Shown in pieces: positions 8,054 through 15,385 of a DNA stretch of 54,352 nt. The notes beneath the pieces are model-generated. The model saw nothing but the letters and a program-made list of their open reading frames with translations. It was not told where the DNA came from and made no database searches. The translations under genes were made by a program, and so were the position numbers. Source of the DNA: Acidimicrobiaceae bacterium (GTDB lineage Bacteria > Actinomycetota > Acidimicrobiia > Acidimicrobiales > Aldehydirespiratoraceae); the NCBI GenBank assembly GCA_009843735.1, contig VYCW01000083.1, forward strand, positions 1-54,352. Direction: 5' to 3'. The number at the start of each line of letters is the position of its first letter. Within the stretch, counting starts at the first letter, position 1.

Positions 8054-8893
8054 CTATTCGACCCCGCCCACGGTTATTCGGTGGAGGGTGCGCTCGGCGT
8101 CGCCGTAGTCGTGGACCCCGTAGTGCATGGCGCACTGGTTGTCCCAGCAGACGACGTCGCCGGGTTGCCACTGGTGGCGGTAGACGTTGTCGGGGGTCGA
8201 GGACTGGTCGTACAGGAACTGGAGGATGGGGAGGCTCTCGGCCTCGGTGAGGCCCTCGATGGCGACCATCGACTTGCCGGGCCGGTTGAGGTAGAGGGCG
8301 GTCCGGCCCGTTTCTGGATGGACCCGCGCGATCGGGTGGTAGTTGTCCACCGGTTCGCGTTCGGTGGAGGGAAGCGTGTCCGGCCTGCCGTGCATCTTCT
8401 GGACTCGCTTGGGCCGCGAACCCACGAACTTGCCCCGCCGGCCGGCGATGAGCTGCTTCATGCCCTCCGACAGGCGGTCGTAGGCGATGTACTGGTTGGA
8501 GAACATCGTGTCGCCACCGGTCTCGGGAAGGACGTGGGCCAGGGCGACCGACACCGTGGGCGGGGTGGGCATGTGCGACCAGTCGGTGTGCCACGACTCG
8601 GCCGGGGCCTTGGCCTTGCCGAAGTTGGGCACGATGGCGATCTTCGGGTAGCCGTCGAGCGAGTTCTTGGCGTAGTACCAGGGCAGGAAGGGCTCGCCGA
8701 ACACCGCGGCCAGCCGCATGTGGTCGTCCGGGGACAGGAACTGGTCCCGCAGTATGAGCACGCAGTTGTTGAAGAGGGCCGATCGGAGGGCGTCCGCCTC
8801 GGCTTCGGTGATGTCCGTGGTCAGGTCGATGCCGGTGAGGCTCACGCCAACGGAACCCGTGAGCGGCTGCAGGCGGATCGTCTTGTTCGTCAT
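8054..8893 (-). CDS. TauD/TfdA-family Fe(II)/2-oxoglutarate dioxygenase (second copy)
   Basis: This 279-residue paralog of the 1924-2811 dioxygenase shares long stretches such as TEAESLPIL and MHYGVHDYGD. The Fe triad is His102, Asp104 (WHTDWSH) and His257, with the 2-oxoglutarate arginine at Arg272. It would hydroxylate an organic substrate, with succinate and CO2 as co-products. The start ATG overlaps the upstream amidohydrolase stop as ATGA (8890-8893), which implies cotranscription and coupled translation. Two related dioxygenases at both ends of one transport and catabolic locus suggest related substrates or successive steps. The sequence does not reveal whether the substrate is a sulfonate, an aryloxyacid or something else. 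Confidence 0.92.
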   Translation of the reverse strand: MTNKTIRLQPLTGSVGVSLTGIDLTTDITEAEADALRSALFNNCVLILRDQFLSPDDHMRLAAVFGEPFLPWYYAKNSLDGYPKIAIVPNFGKAKAPAESWHTDWSHMPTPPTVSVALAHVLPETGGDTMFSNQYIAYDRLSEGMKQLIAGRRGKFVGSRPKRVQKMHGRPDTLPSTEREPVDNYHPIARVHPETGRTALYLNRPGKSMVAIEGLTEAESLPILQFLYDQSSTPDNVYRHQWQPGDVVCWDNQCAMHYGVHDYGDAERTLHRITVGGVE

Positions 8894-9789
8894 CGGCGGG
8901 AATCGAGGGTATCAAGCACCGGATCATCGAGGCGGTAGACGCGGGCGGCGGTGGCCGAGAACAGGGCCCGGCGCTCGGTGGCGGTCAGCGGCGAAGCGAT
9001 CTCCAGGTAGGCCTCGACGAGCGCGGTGTAGCTGCCGAAGAGGCGGTCGATGGGCCAGTTGGTGCCGAACATGGCCCGATCGGCCCCGAAGCACTCGATG
9101 CAGTGCTCGGCCCATCCTCTGATGCTGTCGACGCTCCAGTCCGGGTCGGCGCCGCTGGCCAGGGCCGAGATCTTCACCACGACATTGGGACGGGACGCCA
9201 CCAGGTGGATGCCGCGCGACCACTCCTTGAAGTAGTCGCGGTCGCGCCGAACGGGCTGGCCGGCGTGACCGAGGATCAACGTTGCGTCGGGGCGGCGGTC
9301 GGCCAGAGCGCAGACGGCGTCGAACTTCGGGTAGGGGACCAGCACCTCCAGGCTCAGCCCGGCGTCGGCTAGGAGGTCGAAGCCCCCGGCGAAGGCGTCG
9401 GTGTCGATGGTCGCAGGTGACAGCATGTCCCGGACGCCGCGCAGCAGCCGGTGGCCGGCGTTGGCCTCGATCACCGACGCGATGTCGGCGTCGGCGGGAT
9501 GGGCCTGCGCGATGATGGCATCGGGAGCCCCCTGCTCGTCGGCCATCGACTGCAGCCAGGCCGTCTCCAGCCCGGGGACCCTCTCCACGCAGGACTGAAT
9601 GTGCACGATCCGGTCCGGAGCGTGGACGCCGGCCTGGACCCGCAGTTCGGCCGCGGTGAACTGCGGGGCGTCCAGGCGGTGCATTCCCTTGAGGCGGGGA
9701 TGCTCGAACTCCGGGTCGAGATAGCGCCAGTGGAGGCCCTCGACCCGGTGGTCCCAGAAATGCACGTGGGTGTCTACGAACTCGGTCAC
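8890..9789 (-). CDS. Amidohydrolase-2 family hydrolase (lactonase/TIM-barrel type)
   Basis: This 299-residue amidohydrolase-2 protein resembles the group that includes fuconolactonase and 2-pyrone-4,6-dicarboxylate lactonase. The N-terminal DTHVHFWD gives the HxH metal motif. LILGHAGQP supplies a barrel histidine, and FGTNWPIDRLFGSY near residue 245 is the typical C-terminal signature. The GTG start overlaps the stop of the transporter fusion upstream (GTGA, 9786-9789), and its own stop overlaps the dioxygenase start, so it is translationally linked on both sides. The amidohydrolase at 19490-20371 is a paralog with the same layout, also directly following a transporter gene. Hydrolysis of an imported lactone or amide is inferred. 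Confidence 0.88.
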   Translation of the reverse strand: MTEFVDTHVHFWDHRVEGLHWRYLDPEFEHPRLKGMHRLDAPQFTAAELRVQAGVHAPDRIVHIQSCVERVPGLETAWLQSMADEQGAPDAIIAQAHPADADIASVIEANAGHRLLRGVRDMLSPATIDTDAFAGGFDLLADAGLSLEVLVPYPKFDAVCALADRRPDATLILGHAGQPVRRDRDYFKEWSRGIHLVASRPNVVVKISALASGADPDWSVDSIRGWAEHCIECFGADRAMFGTNWPIDRLFGSYTALVEAYLEIASPLTATERRALFSATAARVYRLDDPVLDTLDSRR

Positions 9790-12623
9790 GTCGTGCCCCC
9801 TCGCGTCGGTGGGCCGGCGTCGGTCTGGGTGCCCATGTAGGCCTCGATCACCCTGGGATCGGTATCGAGAATCTCGGGCGGGCCCGCTGCGATCTCCTCG
9901 CCGGCCTCGAGCACGTACAGGCGGTCCACCAGCGACCGCATCATGGCCACGTCGTGGTCGATCACCACAAAGGTCATGCCGGCCCGGGACCGCAACTCCG
10001 AGATGACCCGCACGAAGTCGCTGACCTCACGGTGGCTCAGCCCTGCGGTGGGCTCGTCGAGCAGCACGACGTGGGCCCCGAGCGCGGAGGCGCAGGCCAG
10101 CTCGGCCAGGCGCCGGGCGCCGGTCGAGAGGTTGGCGATCTGGGTGTGGGCATGCTCCCGGAGACCGAGGTCGGTGAGCACCCCGAGCGCGATCCGCTTG
10201 CGCTCCCGCTCCTGGCTGCGGGCCCGGGGCGTCCCCAGCAGCGCCGGGCCCAGCCGGGTCGGGTGCTGGCGCTCGAGCGCGAGGCTCACCGCATCCACCA
10301 GCATCATGTCCTCGAACAGCCGGGCCTGCTGGAACGACCGGCCCAGCCCCAGTCGTGCCCGGCGGTGCGCGGGAAGCGAGCTGATGTCACGCCCGTCCAG
10401 CAGCACCTTCCCCGAGTCGGGACGCCGATGGCCGGAGAGAGCGTCGAACAGCGTGGTCTTGCCGGCACCGTTGGGCCCCATCACCCCGACGATCTCATGG
10501 CGCTTCACGCCCATGGACACATCGCGCACCGCATGGACGCCCCCGTAGGACACCGAGATCCCGGAGGCCACCAGTACCTCGATCCGGTCGCCGAGCGGCG
10601 CGTCCGGCCCGCCGGCATGGGCAGCGGCCGCGGCGGGCACTGCTCCGGCCGGTTCCCGGTCGGGCGGGCCGGCTATGTCGCCCGCCGGCAGCAGCCCCCG
10701 GTCGATGGCAGCCTCCACCAGCTTGTCGCGGGTGGCGAACACCAGCGACGCCAGCCCGCCCGGCAGCAGCAGCAGCACCGCCAGCACCCCCATGCCCGAC
10801 GACAGCAGGCCCCAGTCCTCGCCCAGGATCCGGGGGATGCCCTGAACCCAGAAGGCCCCCAGCACCGCCCCGGTGATCGTGGTCACCCCGCCGAAGATCG
10901 TCATCACCACCAGCGACAGCGACTCGCCGGGGCCGAAGGTCCCGCCGATGTCTCCGGAGAACGTCACCAGCAGCCCGCCGTAGAGGAAGCCGCCGAACGA
11001 GGCGATCATCCCCGAGATCACGAAGGCCGACAGCTTCGTTGTTCGCGGCGACACGGCCACGCTCGACGCCGACGGCTCGTTGTCCCTCACCGCCACCATC
11101 CTGCGGCCGAGGCCGCTGAGCCTCAGGCGGTGGACCACGAACATGGTGATCAGCAGAGCGCCCAGGCAGACCCAGTAGTAGCGGATCTCGTGGTTGAAGC
11201 CGACGCCGAAGAAGGTGGGGCGCGGGATCGACATCGACGTGCCCCCGTCGCTGCCTCGATGGTTGAGCCAGTCCTGTTCCAGCAGCCAGCCGCTGGCCGC
11301 CACCGAGAAGGCGAGGGTTATGACGGCCAGGAACAGGCCCCGGATACGCAGCGCGGGCAGCCCGATCAGCAGCGCCACGATCCCGCCGGCGACGGTGGTG
11401 GCCACGATTGCCGGCCCGTGGGGAACGCCCATCTGGTACAGGCGCCCTCCGAGGGCCGCGCCGACGGCCACGAACGCGAACTGCCCCATCGATACCTGGC
11501 CCGCGAAACCGGTCAGCACCACCAGCGACAGGCCCAATACCGCGAACAGCGCGACCGCGCCCATGAAGAACTGCTCCGACGACGTCATGCGGGCCGGCAG
11601 GTAGGCGGCCACGGCCAGCGCGGCCGACAGCAGGGCGATCTTGGTGAATCGAACCCTGAAGTTGGCGGCCAGGGCGGGCTTGAGGGGCACGATGGCGGCG
11701 GCCAGCGTCCAGGAGCTTTGCTCGGAGCCCCGGAGCACCGAGCCCAGCCGCTTCTGCATCAGGAAGCTCCCCGCGATCGCGACCAGCAGCACCAGATCCA
11801 GCGCGCCGCCGATCGGGTAGTTCCACAGCACGAGCGCCTCGAGCACACCGATGGCGATGCCGGCGACGAACACCGACGACAGGCGGGTGAGCCCGCCCAG
11901 CATCGCCGCGGCCAGCGCCTTCAGCATCAGCTGGGGTCCGAGAGCCTGGGACAGAGCCAGGGGCCGGGTCGGTCCTATGAGGATGGCCGACACGCCGGCC
12001 AGCAGCCCTGCTGCGGTCCACACCGCGAACGACACTCTGTCGATCGGGACCCCGGCCAGCCGGGCGGCGTCGGTGTTCTCGGCCGCGGCCCGGCTGGCCT
12101 TGCCCAGCCGACTGCGCCCGAGGAACAGCGCCAGCGCGACGGTCAGGACGGGGACGGCCACCAGTATGGTCAACTGACCGGGGCCGAGGAGGAGCGTGCC
12201 GACGGTGATGCGCCAGTCGAAGGGCGTCGGGTAGATCTTGCCCACGATGTCGCCGCCCTTGGGCAGCAGCGCGCCGCCGAAGAACAGCAGCTGCGAGGCG
12301 CCGATGGTGGCCACCAGCACGGTGAGGCGCGACGCCGAGCGCAGGGGCCGGATCACCAGGAACTCGAACAGCCCGCCGGTGGCCGCGGCCACCAGCAGGG
12401 CGATGACCAGCGCGAGGGCGTAGGGCCACCCGAGATTCAGGGCGAATATCGGGATCATCAGCGCAGCCAGTGCGCCCATCTCGCCGTGGGCGAAGTTGAT
12501 GACCCGCGACGACCGGTAGACGAGGGTGATGCCCAGCCCCAGCAGCGAGTAGGTGAGGCCGGTGATCACACCGAGGATGACGACGTTCTGGGGGACCTCC
12601 CAACCGACGAGGGGCAGAGTCAC
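9786..12623 (-). CDS. LivH-LivM-LivG fusion: ABC importer permeases plus ATPase in one chain
   Basis: This 945-residue protein joins three subunits that are normally separate. Residues 1 to about 292 match LivH (TM segments, VINFAHGEMG). About 325-635 match LivM (LTGFAGQVSMGQ, ALRIRGLFLAV). About 680-930 are a LivG-type ATPase: Walker A GPNGAGKTT with Lys722, signature LSTGARR (832-838), Walker B LLDE with Asp856/Glu857, and switch His890. An Ala/Pro/Gly linker (about 645-680) joins LivM to LivG. It would import a small acid or amino-acid-like solute using a separate LivF and a lipoprotein receptor. The LivF is fused to an MFS protein two genes upstream. It overlaps both neighbours by 4 bases. 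A homologous fusion occupies 24930-27779. Confidence 0.93.
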   Translation of the reverse strand: MTLPLVGWEVPQNVVILGVITGLTYSLLGLGITLVYRSSRVINFAHGEMGALAALMIPIFALNLGWPYALALVIALLVAAATGGLFEFLVIRPLRSASRLTVLVATIGASQLLFFGGALLPKGGDIVGKIYPTPFDWRITVGTLLLGPGQLTILVAVPVLTVALALFLGRSRLGKASRAAAENTDAARLAGVPIDRVSFAVWTAAGLLAGVSAILIGPTRPLALSQALGPQLMLKALAAAMLGGLTRLSSVFVAGIAIGVLEALVLWNYPIGGALDLVLLVAIAGSFLMQKRLGSVLRGSEQSSWTLAAAIVPLKPALAANFRVRFTKIALLSAALAVAAYLPARMTSSEQFFMGAVALFAVLGLSLVVLTGFAGQVSMGQFAFVAVGAALGGRLYQMGVPHGPAIVATTVAGGIVALLIGLPALRIRGLFLAVITLAFSVAASGWLLEQDWLNHRGSDGGTSMSIPRPTFFGVGFNHEIRYYWVCLGALLITMFVVHRLRLSGLGRRMVAVRDNEPSASSVAVSPRTTKLSAFVISGMIASFGGFLYGGLLVTFSGDIGGTFGPGESLSLVVMTIFGGVTTITGAVLGAFWVQGIPRILGEDWGLLSSGMGVLAVLLLLPGGLASLVFATRDKLVEAAIDRGLLPAGDIAGPPDREPAGAVPAAAAAHAGGPDAPLGDRIEVLVASGISVSYGGVHAVRDVSMGVKRHEIVGVMGPNGAGKTTLFDALSGHRRPDSGKVLLDGRDISSLPAHRRARLGLGRSFQQARLFEDMMLVDAVSLALERQHPTRLGPALLGTPRARSQERERKRIALGVLTDLGLREHAHTQIANLSTGARRLAELACASALGAHVVLLDEPTAGLSHREVSDFVRVISELRSRAGMTFVVIDHDVAMMRSLVDRLYVLEAGEEIAAGPPEILDTDPRVIEAYMGTQTDAGPPTRGGTT

Positions 12624-13084
12624 GGGCAGGGGTTCTCCTGCTCGACGAACGCCGCGTACTCGCTGAGCTGCTCATCGAAGTCCTGCCGGCTGATCCCGGT
12701 CAGCACCCCCACGAAGTTGGTGCTGGCCTTGGGGGCCAGCCGGGCGTCGCCCAGGTCGGGCAAGGCAATGGCCTTGGCCAGGTCGAGGCCGTCCCGGTCG
12801 AGGGCGGCCACCCCCACGACCGGGCAGTAGGCGACGTCCTCGGACGTGTTGCGCACCGTCACCTGCACCGTCGCGGTCAGCCCCTCCACCCGGACCCGCG
12901 GCTCGCCCACGTCGAGGACCTCCCGGTCATACACCTGGAGCAGGCCGAGCACCAGTCCCACCACGAATCCGGCCGTGATCACCACGGCGAACAGCACTCG
13001 CCGGGTCCGCTCGTTCCACCATGGTCCCAGCAGCCGCGCCGCCGTCCGGGCGCTCCGTTCCAGCAGGTCCGGCGACGAGGTCAT
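12620..13084 (-). CDS. Small single-pass membrane protein of unknown function in transporter operon
   Basis: I do not recognise this 154-residue protein. It has a basic N-terminus, one hydrophobic helix (about residues 29-50, VLFAVVITAGFVVGLVLGLL), and a C-terminal domain that would face outside, with several beta-strand-like segments (RVRVEGLTATVQVTVRNTSEDVAYCPVVGVAAL). That part resembles immunoglobulin-like FxLYD/DUF-type folds in style only. There are two cysteines, one near the end (NPCP). Its start overlaps the stop of the MFS-LivF gene and its stop overlaps the LivHMG start, each by 4 bases, so it sits inside the transporter. The second transporter locus has no counterpart. It might stabilise the complex or the receptor docking (inference). 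Confidence 0.7.
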   Translation of the reverse strand: MTSSPDLLERSARTAARLLGPWWNERTRRVLFAVVITAGFVVGLVLGLLQVYDREVLDVGEPRVRVEGLTATVQVTVRNTSEDVAYCPVVGVAALDRDGLDLAKAIALPDLGDARLAPKASTNFVGVLTGISRQDFDEQLSEYAAFVEQENPCP

Positions 13085-15309
13085 TGCTGGCCCTCCAGGA
13101 GCCGGCGGGTCAGCTCGTCGGCATCGAGGGCCGCCGCCGGACCCAGTTCGCTCACCCGGCCCCGGTCCATGAAGAACACGGAGTCGGCCACCGACAGCGC
13201 TACCCCGATGGACTGCTCGACCAGCAGGATCGTGGTTCCTAGGGCGGCGATGCGCTCCACCACCTTGAGCAGCTCCGCGGTGACGGTCGGGGCCAGGCCC
13301 AGGCTCAACTCGTCGATCAGCAGCAGTTCCGGCCCGGCCACCAGCGCCCGGCCGAGGGCGACCATCTGCTGCTCACCGCCCGAGAGGGTGCCGGCCCGCT
13401 GATCGAGCCGGCTGCCGAGCGCGGGGAACACGTCGAGCACCTCCTCGAGGCGGCTTCCCACCAGGCTGCTGCTCCCGGCGAACGGGTATGCGCCGAACCA
13501 CAGGTTGTCGCGCACGCTCAGCGATCCGAACATCGACTGCCCCGCGGCCATCAAGGTGATGCCCAGCTTGGCTCGCTGCTCGGGAGGTATGCCGACCAGA
13601 TCCTGGTCCCGGAAGAACATCCGGCCCGACTGGGCGTGCAGCAGCCCGCCGATGTTGGCCAGCAGGGTGGTCTTGCCCACCCCGTTGCGGCCCACCAACG
13701 CATGGCAGCCGCCCTCCGGCAGCGTCATGTCGATGCCGAATAGCACCTGGATCGGCCCGTAGGAGAAGTCCAGGCCCTCGATGTGAAGCAGGGGGTCGCC
13801 TCGGGCGGCGTCCTGGACCTCGCTCCCGGACTCGTCCGCACCGGCCGGATCAGCCTCCGGTCGCGGCCTTGCGGGCGGTGGCGCCTGGACGGCCTTGGCG
13901 GACGCGGCAGGCGGTGCGGCCCCGGTCAGCCCGGCCATGTGCTCGGCGTGCTCCCGGCGCACCATCGCCTGGACGGCCTGCTCGTCGCGCCGGTAGCTGG
14001 CCAGCGCGAAGGTCATCAGGATCAGTCCGGCCAGCGCGGCCAGCGGGATCAGCACCATGTAGGCCGTCCGCAGGTCGCTGGCATCGGCGATTGCGCCGTA
14101 GATCACCGGCGAGGCGGCCGAGGCCAGACTCTGGGTCACCGCGTCCAGCGACGTGCCGCGGCCTCGCAAGTCCGGGTGCAGCACGTCGACCCGGGCCGCG
14201 TTGAGCGGGGGGATCGCAGCCACCAGGAACAGGGCGCCGAATGAGAGCAGGACCAGCATCAGCGGCGTGTAGCCCACCAGGAAGGCGGCGATGAACAGGG
14301 GCGCCGAGATCAGGCGGGCGATGCCGGCCACGCCGATACGGGCCGACGTGTAGCCCGAGTGGGTCAGGAAGTCGGCGAGGTTTCCCGCGGTGAGCACACC
14401 CACGAGGCCGCCCACCGCCACCACGCTCAACGCGGTGGTGGCCTCGGCGATGTCGAGGTCGTGGTAGCGGATCAGGAACGTGGGCGTCCACACGCCGATC
14501 CCGCCGAAGAACAGGCTCCCCACCGCGGACGACACCAGGCTGGCGGTGTAGGAGCGGCACCGCAGTATGTGCCGGTAGGCCTCCACCACCGGGATGCTCT
14601 GGAACCTGGACGGGATGGTCGCCCTCTCGTCGGATTCGAGGCGCTGATGGCGGCGCTCCTGGACGCCGCGCACCGGCTCGGGCAGGCGCCAGCTCAGCAG
14701 GGCCACCACGAAGGCGGGCAGCGCGAAGAAGAAGAAGGTGGCTCGCCAGCCCCAGGCCTGGCCCATTAGCCCCCCGATCGGCAACAGGAAGAAGCCCGTG
14801 AGCTGCCCCATCTGGTAGATGCCCATCACCTTGGAGCGCTGGTTCACCGGGTAGTAGTCGGCCAGCAGCGACTGCGAGGTCGGGTTGTCGCACGGATCCC
14901 AGAGACCGAGCACCATCCGTCCCAGCAGCAGCATGACGAAGCCGCTGGCCATCCCGGTGAAGATCATGGTGACGCCCCAGGCGGCCGTCCCCCAGGCGAT
15001 GATCCTGGTGCGGCTGTAGCGGTCGGCCAGCGCACCGAAGGGCACCGTGCCGAGGGTGACACTGATCAGGTAGGAGCCGCTGAGGATCCCCAGAGCGGTG
15101 TCGGACAGCCCGAACTCACGCTTGAGCAGCGGGAACATGGACGACAGCAGGAACTGGTCGCTCACGTTGATGGTGTAGACGGCCGTCAGCAGCACGAGCG
15201 GCCACTTCCAGACGCCCACCAGCTTGCGGGTGACGTGGAACTTTGGACGCGGGGTGAGCGTCGGCGTCAGGGACGAGATGCGCTCAGTCGCGGCCGGTGT
15301 CAGCACCAT
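13081..15309 (-). CDS. MFS permease fused to LivF-type ABC ATPase
   Basis: This 742-residue chimera has an N-terminal major facilitator domain (about residues 30-440, twelve hydrophobic helices, motif A at 92-100 GALADRYSR). An Ala/Pro-rich linker (about 455-505) follows, then a complete LivF-type ATPase (about 507-742). The ATPase shows Walker A GRNGVGKTT (Lys546), signature LSGGEQQ (642-648), Walker B LLLIDE (Asp666/Glu667) and the LivF-style VEQS in place of a switch histidine. It presumably supplies the LivF half of the importer whose LivHMG half is at 9786-12623. What the MFS half does, import, export or docking, is not known. The ATG at 15309 has GGGAG 8 bases upstream. It heads the long minus-strand operon. 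A homologous fusion is at 27809-30028. Confidence 0.92.
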   Translation of the reverse strand: MVLTPAATERISSLTPTLTPRPKFHVTRKLVGVWKWPLVLLTAVYTINVSDQFLLSSMFPLLKREFGLSDTALGILSGSYLISVTLGTVPFGALADRYSRTRIIAWGTAAWGVTMIFTGMASGFVMLLLGRMVLGLWDPCDNPTSQSLLADYYPVNQRSKVMGIYQMGQLTGFFLLPIGGLMGQAWGWRATFFFFALPAFVVALLSWRLPEPVRGVQERRHQRLESDERATIPSRFQSIPVVEAYRHILRCRSYTASLVSSAVGSLFFGGIGVWTPTFLIRYHDLDIAEATTALSVVAVGGLVGVLTAGNLADFLTHSGYTSARIGVAGIARLISAPLFIAAFLVGYTPLMLVLLSFGALFLVAAIPPLNAARVDVLHPDLRGRGTSLDAVTQSLASAASPVIYGAIADASDLRTAYMVLIPLAALAGLILMTFALASYRRDEQAVQAMVRREHAEHMAGLTGAAPPAASAKAVQAPPPARPRPEADPAGADESGSEVQDAARGDPLLHIEGLDFSYGPIQVLFGIDMTLPEGGCHALVGRNGVGKTTLLANIGGLLHAQSGRMFFRDQDLVGIPPEQRAKLGITLMAAGQSMFGSLSVRDNLWFGAYPFAGSSSLVGSRLEEVLDVFPALGSRLDQRAGTLSGGEQQMVALGRALVAGPELLLIDELSLGLAPTVTAELLKVVERIAALGTTILLVEQSIGVALSVADSVFFMDRGRVSELGPAAALDADELTRRLLEGQQ

Positions 15310-15385
15310 CGTCCGCTCCCGTCCAGGCCCGTTTGCCAGCGCATCCCAAAGCCACAAACAGTATACTAAACTCGCTGTGGGTGAC
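15310..15385. promoter_or_regulatory. Divergent promoter with palindromic AGTATACT
   Basis: This 76-base gap separates the divergent MFS-LivF and ThDP-enzyme genes. A perfect palindrome AGTATACT occupies 15360-15367 and reads as a TATACT -10 hexamer on both strands. On the plus strand it would start transcription near 15374, almost at the ThDP start codon, giving a leaderless or very short leader. On the minus strand it leaves a leader of about 45 bases with GGGAG before the ATG. The palindrome could also be a GntR-type operator, many of which contain GTATAC (family knowledge; no regulator gene is adjacent). Confidence 0.5.

Noticed and set aside
6402-8927. Extension of the Asp-box protein to 841 residues
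   Set aside because: The extra part lies over the dioxygenase gene in another frame, has no similarity and is not translated in context; GTG 8048 is the natural start.
9954-12830. Long plus-strand open frame (958 codons) over the LivHMG gene
   Set aside because: It is antisense to a well-supported transporter fusion, with His/Arg/Gln-rich composition and no domain; a GC-rich shadow.
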